NCBI RefSeq assembly: GCF_927798175.1
Contig: NZ_CAKMMP010000016.1
Span: forward strand, 1-64,000
Direction: 5' to 3'
From: Paenibacillus sp. JJ-223
GTDB lineage: Bacteria; Bacillota; Bacilli; Paenibacillales; Paenibacillaceae
Length of the DNA: 64,000 bases
Shown: piece by piece, positions 24,957 through 33,967 of the stretch
Numbering within the stretch: the stretch's first letter is position 1
Layout of the letters: each line of letters begins with the position of its first letter
The notes under the pieces: generated by a model
What the model was told of the DNA's origin: nothing
Seen by the model: the letters and a program-made list of their open reading frames with translations, nothing else
The model's database searches: none
Translations under genes and position numbers: made by a program

Positions 24957-26809
24957 GCGCTCTCACCGCCTACCCACAGATTCAATTGTTCCTCGCTCTC
25001 GATCCGCGGCAGCGTAAGCGTCACCCGTACGCCGCCCGACTCGGCCGTGCCAAGCTGCACGCCATACCCTGTTCCGCAGTACAATTGGATGCGCTGATGT
25101 ACGTTGCGCACGCCGATGCCGGTGGTTTCCCCCAGCGCCCAACCGTCCGGCAGTCCCTGCCCGTTATCCGTAATGCGAATAACAAGCTGGTCCTTTGAAT
25201 TACTTGTTTCCGCCTGGATGTCCACCCGAATTTGAAGCACCCCGTCCGCAGGATGGCCATGCATGACCGCATTTTCGATAAAAGGCTGCAGGATGATCTT
25301 CGGAATGTAACACCCGCGCACGAGCGGGTCGACCCGCTCTTCGTAGTCGATGGCAAACGGCAGTCGTTCCGCTTGAATGCTCACGTAACAGCGGGCGTGC
25401 TCCAACTCGTCCCGCACGCGAATAAACAGTTTGCCTCCGCTCAGCCCGATGCGCAGCAGTTTGCTTAATTGCACGATCATGCGACTGATGTCGCGTGCCT
25501 GATAGTCCATGGCGCGCCAGTGGATCATGTCGAGCGTGTTGTAGAGAAAATGCGGTTTGATCTGCGCCTCCAGCAGGCTCGTTTGGGCCTCCCGCTTCGC
25601 TCGGCTCTCTTCGCGGACCTGGTCCATCAGATCCGTCAACCGGGAGGCCATGTGGTTGAAGCCGTAGGCCAGATGGGCGTACTCCTCGGTAAAGGAAAGT
25701 TCGACGCGCGTGTCGAAGTTCCCGCGCTCCAGCTGCCGCATGCGTTTAATCAACTGCCGCAGAGGCCGCACGATGCCGCGAACGAACAACCAGGCCAACA
25801 CGGCCGAACACAGTAACCCTATGACGGCTACCCCCAGCACCTGCCAACCCGCCGCACGGACAGGGGTTAATAACATGTGCACGGGAATGATTTGCACCAA
25901 GCGCCACTGCAGCATGGCAGGCCGGGAATAGAGCACGAGCTGCGAGCCGCCCGGGGCAGACGCCACCTCAAAGCCGTCCCCTGCATGCGCTGCATGTTCC
26001 TCAAGCCAGGCTTGATCAACCCAAGGCGCAGCATCCCCCACCGTCGCTGTTTCCGCGCTTGACGAGTCGCCATTGCCGAAGGCCGTGCCATCCGCTCCGT
26101 TTTCGCCCATTTGCATGATGACGCTCCCCGACGTATCCACGAGCAGGACCTGTCCGTCCAATACGAGCGGCAGATCGGCAAAACGCCGAACGATGTCCTC
26201 CCGGCTTAACCGGATCAGTACATAAGCTACCGTGCCGCCATGACTGTCGAATATGCGCTGGGCGTATCCGACGAGCGAATGCCCCGATCCGTTCTCCCTG
26301 AGCGGGACCCAGGCGGCATCCGCGTTTTCCAGCGCGCCGTACCACGAATCGGCCGCTACCGTATCGACGGGGTAAATGCGATCGGCCATCGTCACGGCTA
26401 CGCCGTTGAACGCATCGGTGTACAGCTCCACCGAGGTGATCCCCTCGCTCACGACTACGGTGTGCTCCAGTATTTTGGCGACCTCGCGCCTTTGATGAAT
26501 CTGCGTCAGCCTGCCCGTGCCTGCCGTTTCAAGCAGGCTGGACAGCTCCCGGTTGCTTGCCAGGGAATACGCGGTGCCCGTTACGTTCGTGATGAAATCG
26601 AAGCCTCGGCGCGTGCTTTCGTTGAGGAGCGCCAGGCGCGCATTGCTGATCTCGGTGAACGTCACTTTGGAGAACGACTGATAGGACAGCCATACGATCA
26701 CCGATACAAGCAGCAGATTAAATGCAATAAAGCAAGTCACCATCAAAGTGGTGAGCTTGCTTTGCTGCAGCCTATGGCGGATAAACAAGGATACGCTTCG
26801 TTTCCTCAT
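24953..26809 (-). CDS. YesM-like sensor histidine kinase
   Basis: 618 aa. TM1 at about 19-43, an extracellular Cache-like sensor at about 45-310, and TM2 at 323-345. HAMP at 346-400 (IVRPLRQLIKRMRQLERGNFDTRVE) precedes a His_kinase/HATPase pair. His420 lies in AQIKPHFLYNTLDMIHW, where most homologues have INPHFLYN. ATP-binding features are EHARCYVSIQAER, FIENAVMHG, ITDNGQGLP and GIGVRNVHQRIQ. It is encoded in the same operon as the ABC transporter and response regulator, so it likely senses an extracellular glycan or its bound form. Confidence 0.93.
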   Translation of the reverse strand: MRKRSVSLFIRHRLQQSKLTTLMVTCFIAFNLLLVSVIVWLSYQSFSKVTFTEISNARLALLNESTRRGFDFITNVTGTAYSLASNRELSSLLETAGTGRLTQIHQRREVAKILEHTVVVSEGITSVELYTDAFNGVAVTMADRIYPVDTVAADSWYGALENADAAWVPLRENGSGHSLVGYAQRIFDSHGGTVAYVLIRLSREDIVRRFADLPLVLDGQVLLVDTSGSVIMQMGENGADGTAFGNGDSSSAETATVGDAAPWVDQAWLEEHAAHAGDGFEVASAPGGSQLVLYSRPAMLQWRLVQIIPVHMLLTPVRAAGWQVLGVAVIGLLCSAVLAWLFVRGIVRPLRQLIKRMRQLERGNFDTRVELSFTEEYAHLAYGFNHMASRLTDLMDQVREESRAKREAQTSLLEAQIKPHFLYNTLDMIHWRAMDYQARDISRMIVQLSKLLRIGLSGGKLFIRVRDELEHARCYVSIQAERLPFAIDYEERVDPLVRGCYIPKIILQPFIENAVMHGHPADGVLQIRVDIQAETSNSKDQLVIRITDNGQGLPDGWALGETTGIGVRNVHQRIQLYCGTGYGVQLGTAESGGVRVTLTLPRIESEEQLNLWVGGESA

Positions 26810-26836
26810 CCTAAAGTCCCTACCTTCGTCTTGGAA

Positions 26837-27685
26837 TTACCCTTTGAGCCCGGAGGTCGCGATGCCTTCCACGAAGTATTTCTGGCAGACGATGAAGACG
26901 ATAAAGCATGGCAGCAGAGACAGCACGGACATCGCAAACATCGGTCCCCAATCCGATTGGGAGCTGGAATCCAAGAACAGGCGCAGACCGAGCGGCACCG
27001 TGTATTTGCTGACGTCGCTTAAATAGATCAGCTGGCTGAAGAAATCGTCCCATGTCCACAAAAAGGTAAAGATCATCGTGGTGACGAGCGCCGGGAACGC
27101 AAGCGGCAGAATCACCTTGGTATAAATGCGAACCGGACCGCAGCCGTCGATCGTGGCCGCTTCGTCAAGCTCCTTGGGCAGCCCGCGGAAAAACTGCACC
27201 ATCAGGAAAATAAAGAACGCGTCCGTGGCAAGCCATTTCGGTACGACGAGCGGCAGGTACGTATTGATCCATTCCAGATGGTTGAACAAGATATACTGCG
27301 GGATCAGCGTCACGTGATGCGGCAGCATGATCGTCATCAGCATCAGCCCGAAGCACACCGCCTTGAAGCGGAAATCCAGTCTGGCAAAGGCATAAGCAGC
27401 CATCGAGCAGGAGATCACGTTGCCCAGCACGGCGCCCAGCGACAATACGACGGAGTTGGTCAGGAAGCGGGAAAACGGATTGCCCTGAATCCCCGTCCAG
27501 CCGCTCACGTAATTGCTAAAGTTCCATTCCTTCGGCCAGAACCACGTTTCCGTGAATATCATGTGCCCCGGTTTAAACGAACTGCCTAACATCCAGAGCA
27601 CCGGGTACAGCATGACAAAGGCGATCGCCGAGATCATTACGTGCTTTGCAACGACCCATGCGGTAGAGCTGCGTTGTCCAATCAT
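26837..27685 (-). CDS. carbohydrate ABC transporter permease (MalG/AraQ type)
   Basis: 282 aa, six predicted membrane segments. The EAA loop that contacts the ATPase is PKELDEAATIDGCGPVRIYTKVILPLAFPAL. N-terminal VMLYPVLWMLGSSFK and C-terminal YFVEGIATSGLKG are typical of the second permease of CUT1 sugar importers. It overlaps the upstream permease by 4 nt. No ATPase gene is in the operon, so a shared MsmX-like ATPase encoded elsewhere probably energises transport. Confidence 0.92.
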   Translation of the reverse strand: MIGQRSSTAWVVAKHVMISAIAFVMLYPVLWMLGSSFKPGHMIFTETWFWPKEWNFSNYVSGWTGIQGNPFSRFLTNSVVLSLGAVLGNVISCSMAAYAFARLDFRFKAVCFGLMLMTIMLPHHVTLIPQYILFNHLEWINTYLPLVVPKWLATDAFFIFLMVQFFRGLPKELDEAATIDGCGPVRIYTKVILPLAFPALVTTMIFTFLWTWDDFFSQLIYLSDVSKYTVPLGLRLFLDSSSQSDWGPMFAMSVLSLLPCFIVFIVCQKYFVEGIATSGLKG

Positions 27686-28632
27686 GATTTTCCACCATCC
27701 TCATAGTGCACCCACAGGCGGCTGCTGCGGAACACGAGCAAAGTAAACACGCCGATCAGAATAACGAGAATCCACGCCATGGCAGAGGCGTAACCCATTT
27801 GGAAGAACGAAAAACCCTTTTTGTACAAATACAGGGAATACATCAGCGTGGAATTGACCGGTCCGCCGCTTCCGTTACTGATGACAAAAGCCTGCGTGAA
27901 TGACTGAAAGGAGGTGATCAGCTGCATGACCAGATTGAAAAAAATGACCGGGGACAAAATCGGCAAGGTGATGTTGAAAAACCGGCGTACAGGGCCTGCG
28001 CCGTCCACCGCCGATGCCTCCTCGTACTCGGGCGGAATTTGTTTCAGTCCAGCCAGAAAAATGATCATCGACGAGCCGAACTGCCACACGGACAGCAGCA
28101 CGATGGAATACAGGGCATACTTCGGGTTCGCCACCCAATCGGGGGCCTTGATGCCGATCATGGCGAGCAGCCCGTTCAGCAGGCCGTCACCGCCCAGCAT
28201 TTTGCGCCACAGCATGGCAATCGCCACGCTGCCGCCAAGCAAGGTCGGAATGTAATAAACGGTTCGATAGAGCCCGAGTCCACGGATCCCCTTGTTCAGC
28301 AGGAGCGCCACCATCAGCGCAAAAATCAGTTTGATCGGCACGGAGACGGCCACATAGGTAAAGGTGACTTTCAGCGATTGGCCAAACAACTTATCCGACG
28401 TAAACATCGTAACGTAGTTCTCCAGGCCGACCCATACAGGCGAGGTCAGGATGCTGTAGTCGGTAAACGAAATATATAACGAAGCAATCATCGGTCCAAG
28501 CGTCAGCAGCAGCAAACCTACCAGCCACGGGGCGAGGAACAGGAGAGCTGCCCGGTTATGGGCATATCTCCGTTTCGCGGCCCGGGCAGCCACGCGTTCG
28601 GTTGTCGCATGGCTGACCTGCGTTGTACTCAT
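27682..28632 (-). CDS. sugar ABC transporter permease (MalF/UgpA type)
   Basis: 316 aa with six membrane segments (FLAPWLVGLLLLTLGPMIASLYISFTDYS opens the protein). The EAA motif is PPEYEEASAVDGAGPVRRFFNITLPILSPVIFF. It is the first permease of a CUT1-type importer, partner of the downstream permease and the solute-binding protein. GGGAGG lies 7 nt upstream of the ATG. Confidence 0.92.
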   Translation of the reverse strand: MSTTQVSHATTERVAARAAKRRYAHNRAALLFLAPWLVGLLLLTLGPMIASLYISFTDYSILTSPVWVGLENYVTMFTSDKLFGQSLKVTFTYVAVSVPIKLIFALMVALLLNKGIRGLGLYRTVYYIPTLLGGSVAIAMLWRKMLGGDGLLNGLLAMIGIKAPDWVANPKYALYSIVLLSVWQFGSSMIIFLAGLKQIPPEYEEASAVDGAGPVRRFFNITLPILSPVIFFNLVMQLITSFQSFTQAFVISNGSGGPVNSTLMYSLYLYKKGFSFFQMGYASAMAWILVILIGVFTLLVFRSSRLWVHYEDGGKS

Positions 28633-28675
28633 GTCATTTCCTCCCGCTCATTGGATTCCGGATACGTGCAGACTG

Positions 28676-30010
28676 TTATTGGCCTGAACCCAGCGCAGCC
28701 TTGGCGCCTTCGATGAATTGCGCAATGACATCCGGCATGCTTCCCTGATCGAATGCGATCTGTTCGCTCGCCGTTTTGAAGCTGGCATCCACTTCGGAGA
28801 ACCCTTGCGGATACGGCGGGTCAATCTCGCTGGAATGCTGAGATACAACGTCGATGAATTGGAAAATGGTCTGCTCCCCTTCGGAAAGATTGGGCTTCAA
28901 CTGCTCGCGAATGCTGGAGTTCACCGGCACGCCGCGCTCTGATCCCAGGATGGCGGTCGCCTCCGGATCGTTCACCATGAAGTCGATGAACATCGCCACC
29001 TCTTTGGGATGCTTCGTTTTGGCATACCCGGATATGAACTGCCCCGGTTTCAGGTATTCGCCGATCTGTTTCTCGCCTTCGGAATGCGGAATGACCTGGA
29101 TTCCCAGCGTATGATCCTGGTTTTTGTTCACCTGCTGGAATGTCAGCAATTGATTGGACCAGGCAAAGTCCATGGCGGCCGTTCCGAGCGAGATCGGACG
29201 CGTCTCCGTGGCGTTGGTCGTGGATGCCGTCACCTCGGCCGGCGTTGCGCCGCCATTGGCACGGAGCGCTCCCCACATGTCGAACCACTGCTGCAGCTCT
29301 TCGCTGGTTGCCGTCAGCGTGCCCCCGTCGAACAGCCCTTTGCCCGTCTGGCGAATGAACACTTCAAACATGTTCGTCGCGCCCGAAATATCCGCCGAAC
29401 CGTAGAAGCCTTCGCCCTTGGCCGCGGCGATGCTGGCGGCAATTTTGCTGAAGTCGGACCATGTCCAGCTTTCCTGCGGTTCCTCGATGCCCAGCTCCTT
29501 GAACAGCGTTGCATCATAGATGACGCCAGGTGCATTCACGCCGAGCGTGATGGCGTACAATTTATCGTCAATCGTTCCGGCCTTGATCATGCTCTCGTCA
29601 TGGTCTTCCGTGCGAAGCTCCTTGCTGTCTGCATACGGAGTCAAGTCCAGCAAGGCCCCTCGCCGGGCAAAATCGGTCAGGAACGCGTAGTCCATCTGCA
29701 CGATGTCCGGCGCGTTGGAGCCGGCGACCTGAGTGGTCAGCTTATCCATATATCCGTCCCAGCCGGAGTACTCCGGCTTGATCGTGATGCCGGGATGCTT
29801 TTCTTCAAACAGCTTGATGACTTTGGTGGTCAGATCATGCCGCGTCTGCGACCCCCACCACGTCATGCGGAGCTCGATATTGCCGGAAGTTTCTCCTTTA
29901 TCCCCGCCGTCGGATGACGCCGCAGGGCTGGAGGTTCCCCCCGAACAGGCTGTAGCGAATAATAACAGGGTCAGGCAGCACAGGGTTACCCACTTTTTCA
30001 TATGCAGCAT
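28676..30010 (-). CDS. extracellular sugar-binding lipoprotein of ABC transporter
   Basis: 444 aa. A type II signal peptide (KKWVTLCCLTLLLFATAC) ends in a lipobox, with Cys near residue 22 becoming the lipid anchor. A Ser/Gly-rich linker follows, then a family-1 solute-binding fold (ELRMTWWGSQTRHDLTTKVIKLFEEKHPGITIKPEYSGWDGYMDKL, APDIVQMDYAF, INDxxxGVP-like GSERGVPVNSS). It delivers a glycan, perhaps an oligosaccharide of plant origin, to the two downstream permeases. GGGGAGG is about 10 nt upstream of the first ATG. Confidence 0.93.
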   Translation of the reverse strand: MLHMKKWVTLCCLTLLLFATACSGGTSSPAASSDGGDKGETSGNIELRMTWWGSQTRHDLTTKVIKLFEEKHPGITIKPEYSGWDGYMDKLTTQVAGSNAPDIVQMDYAFLTDFARRGALLDLTPYADSKELRTEDHDESMIKAGTIDDKLYAITLGVNAPGVIYDATLFKELGIEEPQESWTWSDFSKIAASIAAAKGEGFYGSADISGATNMFEVFIRQTGKGLFDGGTLTATSEELQQWFDMWGALRANGGATPAEVTASTTNATETRPISLGTAAMDFAWSNQLLTFQQVNKNQDHTLGIQVIPHSEGEKQIGEYLKPGQFISGYAKTKHPKEVAMFIDFMVNDPEATAILGSERGVPVNSSIREQLKPNLSEGEQTIFQFIDVVSQHSSEIDPPYPQGFSEVDASFKTASEQIAFDQGSMPDVIAQFIEGAKAALGSGQ

Positions 30011-30037
30011 TGATGAATTTCCTCCCCTTTTTTAACA

Positions 30038-30051
30038 TGTAATCGCTTACA
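30038..30051. promoter_or_regulatory. CcpA cre site
   Basis: TGTAATCGCTTACA matches the cre consensus TGWNANCGNTNWCA at every defined position. It lies 28-41 bp upstream of the solute-binding-protein start and at the expected transcription start, a position suited to carbon catabolite repression. Confidence 0.7.
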
Positions 30052-30056
30052 AATAT

Positions 30057-30120
30057 ATTGTACCGGGAGTTCTTCAGGCGGAACATAAACAAAAGTAAGC
30101 CATCCTGTCAAAAAAGTAAG
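30057..30120 (-). promoter_or_regulatory. activator-type promoter of the glycan ABC operon
   Basis: A -10 TACAAT (30057-30062) has only a poor -35 at 17-nt spacing. Upstream lie two identical 9-bp direct repeats (AAAAGTAAG on the plus strand, 30091-30099 and 30112-30120) exactly 21 bp apart, at about -42 and -63. This is the expected geometry for the AraC-type response regulator of the operon. An alternative promoter, TTGACA (30106-30111) with TATGTT (30082-30087), overlaps the repeats. Confidence 0.5.
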
Positions 30121-30154
30121 GGGTTGGGAGGAGGATCGATCTTCCTGATCTAAA

Positions 30155-30186
30155 AATCCACCGGGAGCATGCACTCCCGGCGGCGT
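30155..30186 (-). terminator. terminator after the GH105 gene
   Basis: CCGGGAG / CTCCCGG stem around CATGCA, with a TTTTTA run on the minus strand. It separates the GH105 gene from the ABC operon promoter. Confidence 0.7.
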
Positions 30187-30228
30187 TTTACGCACATGTC
30201 GCCTTCTCGGCCTTTGCCTTTGCGGTAT

Positions 30229-32523
30229 TCAGGATGACCGGACAGCTGCTGGCGATTGGCGTTGTTCCAAATGCTGCTGCATACGCGCTACCTCGGTGCC
30301 TGCCAGCATCATGATGCCGATGCCATGGTTATCATTGGTCACCGTCAACAAGTCCTTGTCATAGTATTCCGAGGTAAACGCATATCTCGATCCGCTGCAT
30401 ACGCCATGCACGTTTCCTTGACGGTCGATGGCCACGCGGGTCAATCCCTGCCATGCCTTTCGCGAAGCTTCGGCATACACTTCCGGCTTCTTAAACCAGC
30501 CAAAGCGCACTCCCCGGGCGAACCCGTATGCAAACATCGCCGTGCACGAGGCCTCTTCGTAAGTATCCGGCTCATTCAGCACCTGGTGCCATAATCCGCT
30601 CTCCCCCTGAAGGGCAGCATATCCTTCGCATAATTCGTTGAAAAACGCGATCAATGCCGGTCTGTCCGCATGCTGCTCCGGCAGCGCGGCAAGCACCTCG
30701 GACAGCGAGAACAGCGTCCAGCCGTTGCCGCGTCCCCACGGAATGCGCGTGGCCTGTCCATACTTGAAGTCATAAACGTGCGACATGATCTTCTGATCGG
30801 CCATAAACAGGTATTTGCGGAAAAGCAAAAATTGTTTCGCCGCTTCGTCGAGCGCAGCCGGGTCGCCTTTCAGGCGTGCATAACGGACAAGGAACGGCGT
30901 GCTCATGTACAGGTCATCCGCCCACATCGTATTTTCCGAATATTCGCCCGGGCATTTCCGGTAAAAGGCTCCATCTTCGCGCCGTTCCAGCTTGTTGAGC
31001 ATAAAGTCCGCGATCTTGTCCGCGATGGGCAAAAAGGTCTGCTCCCGGCAATCGCCGTACGCTTCCAGCATGGCAGAACCGAACGAACCGCAATTATCCA
31101 GCATTTTCATCATGACGAGCTGTTGGTTGATGGCCGGAAAGCCATACTGCTTCCGGTCCCACAGCGAGTACTCGTACATGGTCGTACACGCCTGCACATG
31201 CTCGGCTGCGTAACGGATCATATCCGGCCTGTCCAGGTAACGTCCCGTCTGCAGCAAACCATATACGGTTACGCCGAGCGGATAATCCCAGCGTCCGTAA
31301 TTGGTAACGGAACCGACGGTCCACTTGTTGCTCAGCATCGCATTCTCGTAATAAGGACGCACCCATGCCTCGGGTCCATCCAGCCGCCAATACGTATGCT
31401 CCGGTTCGTGATCTGCGCCATTGCCCTGCACCGCAAAAATCCGATCCATACGGCACATTTCCATCGCATCAGGTTCCGCCTCGGCTTCAAAAGGACCTGC
31501 ATACAGCCATGTTTCGCCTTCCGCGCCATGAACCCGCCATGGGAGCTCGTGGGCAACCGGCTCCGCGCCGATGGCTGCGCCCACATGAAACTGCCATGGC
31601 TCACCGGCCGCGGGGCATTCGCTGCAAACCAGCAAATTGCCCGTTCCGGGTCCCGCTTCGATCTCCACGTCGAACGAACCCGCCTCAGGCAGTGCTGCCG
31701 CTAGTTTGCCCTCCAGCCAAATACGGAGCGGTCCCGACGCATGGCCTGACAGGCGAACGGGAATCCCCGCGGGGCTGCCCGCCTGAATTCGGGTCCAGCC
31801 GTACACCCGCCGGCCCGGGAGCCGCCCGAATAAACGCTCCGGCACAGGCAGGTTCTGCCGCTCGGGGGACCACCGCGTTTCTGGCAGCCAATTCAGACCG
31901 CAGGCCGCCTCGTCGCCAAGCAAGTCCGGACCCTCCTCGCCGAGGAGGTCGCCAATGCCTGCGGGAACGTGATCCGGGCAGATCGGTTCGGAATATACCC
32001 AGCCCGCGCTACCTTTTCTCCCCCGAAACGGAGCCAGCACGTTCAGGATGCGGACCTTGCCTTCGTCGGAGCCGAATCGGCAGCCGAATCCGGCAGCCGT
32101 ATTTTTCAGTTCCAGCAGCAGCGTGTTCCAGCCTGGCTTGATATCCAAGGATAGCTTCACGGTTGCATCAGGCTTGATTTCATCGATGACCGTGGAACGA
32201 TAGGTTAATAGACCGTTGAACCAGAAACGAACCGGACCGTAACAGCTCACCAGCACGTCCAAATTCCGATCCTCATCCCCCCAGACCAGCGCAGCGGCAT
32301 AAGAAACCTGTCCTTGCTTCGCATCGGGGAAGCGTTCCCCCAGATTCAGATCATAGAGCCCTTGATCATTCTGCAAAATACCGGATTTCTGAAACTTTCG
32401 ATACACGAAATCCGCTTGCGGATTAGCCCCGATGTAACGCTCGGCCAGCACCTTCAATACGTGTTCGGGGTCATCCCCGAATCGGTGGTACATGCTCTGC
32501 GGTTCATTGAAATAGATCGTCAT
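30229..32523 (-). CDS. GH105-type unsaturated glucuronyl hydrolase with N-terminal extension
   Basis: 764 aa from the ATG at 32523 (GAGGG upstream); the frame is open to 32568. The last 400 residues resemble family GH105/GH88 (YteR/YesR-like) alpha/alpha-barrel hydrolases, which remove the unsaturated uronic acid left by polysaccharide lyases. Visible blocks are GRWDYPLGVTVYGLLQTG, MWADDLYMSTPFLVRYA near residue 530 with the acidic motif, IPWGRGNGWTLFSLSEVL, SGLWHQVLN and TNDNHGIGIMMLAG. The first 350 residues are a beta-rich region (FWFNGLLTYRSTVIDEI) reminiscent of carbohydrate-binding or jelly-roll domains. There is no signal peptide, so it acts on imported oligosaccharide. A LacI-type operator lies upstream. 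Confidence 0.85.
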   Translation of the reverse strand: MTIYFNEPQSMYHRFGDDPEHVLKVLAERYIGANPQADFVYRKFQKSGILQNDQGLYDLNLGERFPDAKQGQVSYAAALVWGDEDRNLDVLVSCYGPVRFWFNGLLTYRSTVIDEIKPDATVKLSLDIKPGWNTLLLELKNTAAGFGCRFGSDEGKVRILNVLAPFRGRKGSAGWVYSEPICPDHVPAGIGDLLGEEGPDLLGDEAACGLNWLPETRWSPERQNLPVPERLFGRLPGRRVYGWTRIQAGSPAGIPVRLSGHASGPLRIWLEGKLAAALPEAGSFDVEIEAGPGTGNLLVCSECPAAGEPWQFHVGAAIGAEPVAHELPWRVHGAEGETWLYAGPFEAEAEPDAMEMCRMDRIFAVQGNGADHEPEHTYWRLDGPEAWVRPYYENAMLSNKWTVGSVTNYGRWDYPLGVTVYGLLQTGRYLDRPDMIRYAAEHVQACTTMYEYSLWDRKQYGFPAINQQLVMMKMLDNCGSFGSAMLEAYGDCREQTFLPIADKIADFMLNKLERREDGAFYRKCPGEYSENTMWADDLYMSTPFLVRYARLKGDPAALDEAAKQFLLFRKYLFMADQKIMSHVYDFKYGQATRIPWGRGNGWTLFSLSEVLAALPEQHADRPALIAFFNELCEGYAALQGESGLWHQVLNEPDTYEEASCTAMFAYGFARGVRFGWFKKPEVYAEASRKAWQGLTRVAIDRQGNVHGVCSGSRYAFTSEYYDKDLLTVTNDNHGIGIMMLAGTEVARMQQHLEQRQSPAAVRSS

Positions 32524-32596
32524 AGATATACATCCCTCTCTCGCTGAAATCATGCCAACATGCAGCAAAAGCCATAATGAACTTCATATAAAGCTA

Positions 32597-32612
32597 GGTT
32601 TAGCGCTTAACC
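32597..32612. promoter_or_regulatory. LacI-type operator upstream of the GH105 gene
   Basis: GGTTTAGCGCTTAACC, palindromic except for one base pair, about 75-90 bp upstream of the GH105 start. It shares the GGTTAAGCGCTTAA core with the iolD operators. The rest of the 478-bp gap (32524-33001) shows no supportable gene. Confidence 0.55.
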
Positions 32613-33001
32613 TCCATAAGAAATACCATTTCTCAATGCAGGACCCGCCTTTCCCTTTTTCTGATGAACGACAGATCATAGCCACAGTATACCCGACGGC
32701 CTCATGGGACGCCACAAGTTTTTTGGTTGCGTTTACATCCCCGGTCGGACAGGAAAGATCGTCCATCGAGGCATGGTTGGTTGATGAAACCACCTGCCGT
32801 AAAGCCATCCGTTCCCTGCTTCCAGATTCAACGTTTCGTCTAGTTCAACCGCAGAAGGGGATGTCCGCAAAACCTTCAAACAACGGTTTAGTTTCCGACA
32901 ACAACTGCCGATATAGATAGTAGGTGGAAATTTCCACGATTTAACTGGGGAATCCCCCCATTTTAATTCAAGCCATTTGCATTGGAAAGGAACGATGAAC
33001 C

Positions 33002-33829
33002 ATGAATACGCTAGAATCTTTGGTGAATGCCATGCCTTTTGTGCAGCAAATGTTTCGCGACGACGTATCGATATCCATTAATGACCATGAGAAAGTGCTC
33101 TATTTCTCCGAAGCCAAAAGCCTGGAGATCGGTGTAAAAGTCGGGGACGAGCTTCATGACGATTACAAAAACTTCAAGATGCTTGCCAACAAAGACTCTC
33201 GTACCATTGTTCGCATGCCTGGCGACCTGCAGGGAAGACCCTTCGACTCCATTCTGATTCCGATCAAGGAAAACGGCGAGGTTGTCGGCATTCTGGGCGT
33301 GAACTATTCTCTGGACAATCATCTTACCTTGGAAAACCTGATCAACGAGAACGAATCCACGATCAACGCGCTGCTCGGCGGCATTCAGCAGGTTGCTGCG
33401 CATTCCGAGGAGCTGTCTGCCACATCGGAGGAGATTTTGCGCAACTCGAAACAGGCGGTGGAAAACTCGGTAAGCGTAACCAAAGTCACTTCGGTGATTC
33501 GCGAAGTATCGGAACAAACGAACCTGCTCGGACTTAACGCCATGATTGAAGCGGCACGAGTAGGCGATTTGGGAAGCGGGTTCGGCGTGGTGGCCAGCGA
33601 AGTTCGCAAGCTGTCGGATCACACGAAGCAAGCTGCTGCAGACATTGAATCCTCTTTGGGCAACGTTCGCGAGTCCATGAAACATATGGAGCAGGAAATC
33701 AGTCAAATTACGACTGCCACGGTGGATCAAGCCCAATTGGTCGCGGAGTTCATGGTAAGCATCGAACAGCTCAGCCAAACGAGCGCCGATCTGAAAAAAT
33801 TCGTGCACCAGATGCTGGCCTTGGAATAG
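33002..33829 (+). CDS. soluble methyl-accepting chemotaxis-type protein
   Basis: 275 aa without membrane segments or HAMP. Residues 1-110 form a small PAS/Cache-like sensory domain (SISINDHEKVLYFSEAKSLEIGVKVGDEL, DSILIPIKENGEVVGILGVNYS). Residues 120-270 are a short MCP signalling hairpin with the tip SEQTNLLGLNAMIEAARVGDLG-GFGVVASEVRKLSDHT, slightly divergent from the usual LALNAAIEAARAGE. It probably interacts with CheA/CheW or a diverged array in the cytoplasm. AAGGAACG precedes the ATG. A bidirectional terminator follows. Confidence 0.87.
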   Translation: MNTLESLVNAMPFVQQMFRDDVSISINDHEKVLYFSEAKSLEIGVKVGDELHDDYKNFKMLANKDSRTIVRMPGDLQGRPFDSILIPIKENGEVVGILGVNYSLDNHLTLENLINENESTINALLGGIQQVAAHSEELSATSEEILRNSKQAVENSVSVTKVTSVIREVSEQTNLLGLNAMIEAARVGDLGSGFGVVASEVRKLSDHTKQAAADIESSLGNVRESMKHMEQEISQITTATVDQAQLVAEFMVSIEQLSQTSADLKKFVHQMLALE

Positions 33830-33884
33830 AAAGGATCGCTAAGTCACCTTTAAGATCGATACATAGACAGGACATAATGATGTA

Positions 33885-33934
33885 AAAGGCCGCCCTGCCG
33901 TAGATTTCGAAGAAAACTACGACGGGCGGCCTTT
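33885..33934. terminator. bidirectional terminator
   Basis: AAAGGCCGCCC (33885-33895) pairs perfectly with GGGCGGCCTTT (33924-33934). An inner CGTAG/CTACG stem extends it. It lies between two convergent genes. Confidence 0.85.
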
Positions 33935-33967
33935 GTTGGGCCTATCCACACGAACCTTTGAGCGATT

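Noticed and set aside
32552..32920. 122-codon plus-strand open frame between GH105 and the chemoreceptor gene
   Set aside because: It crosses the LacI-type operator and the GH105 promoter region, has no ribosome binding site and low-information sequence.
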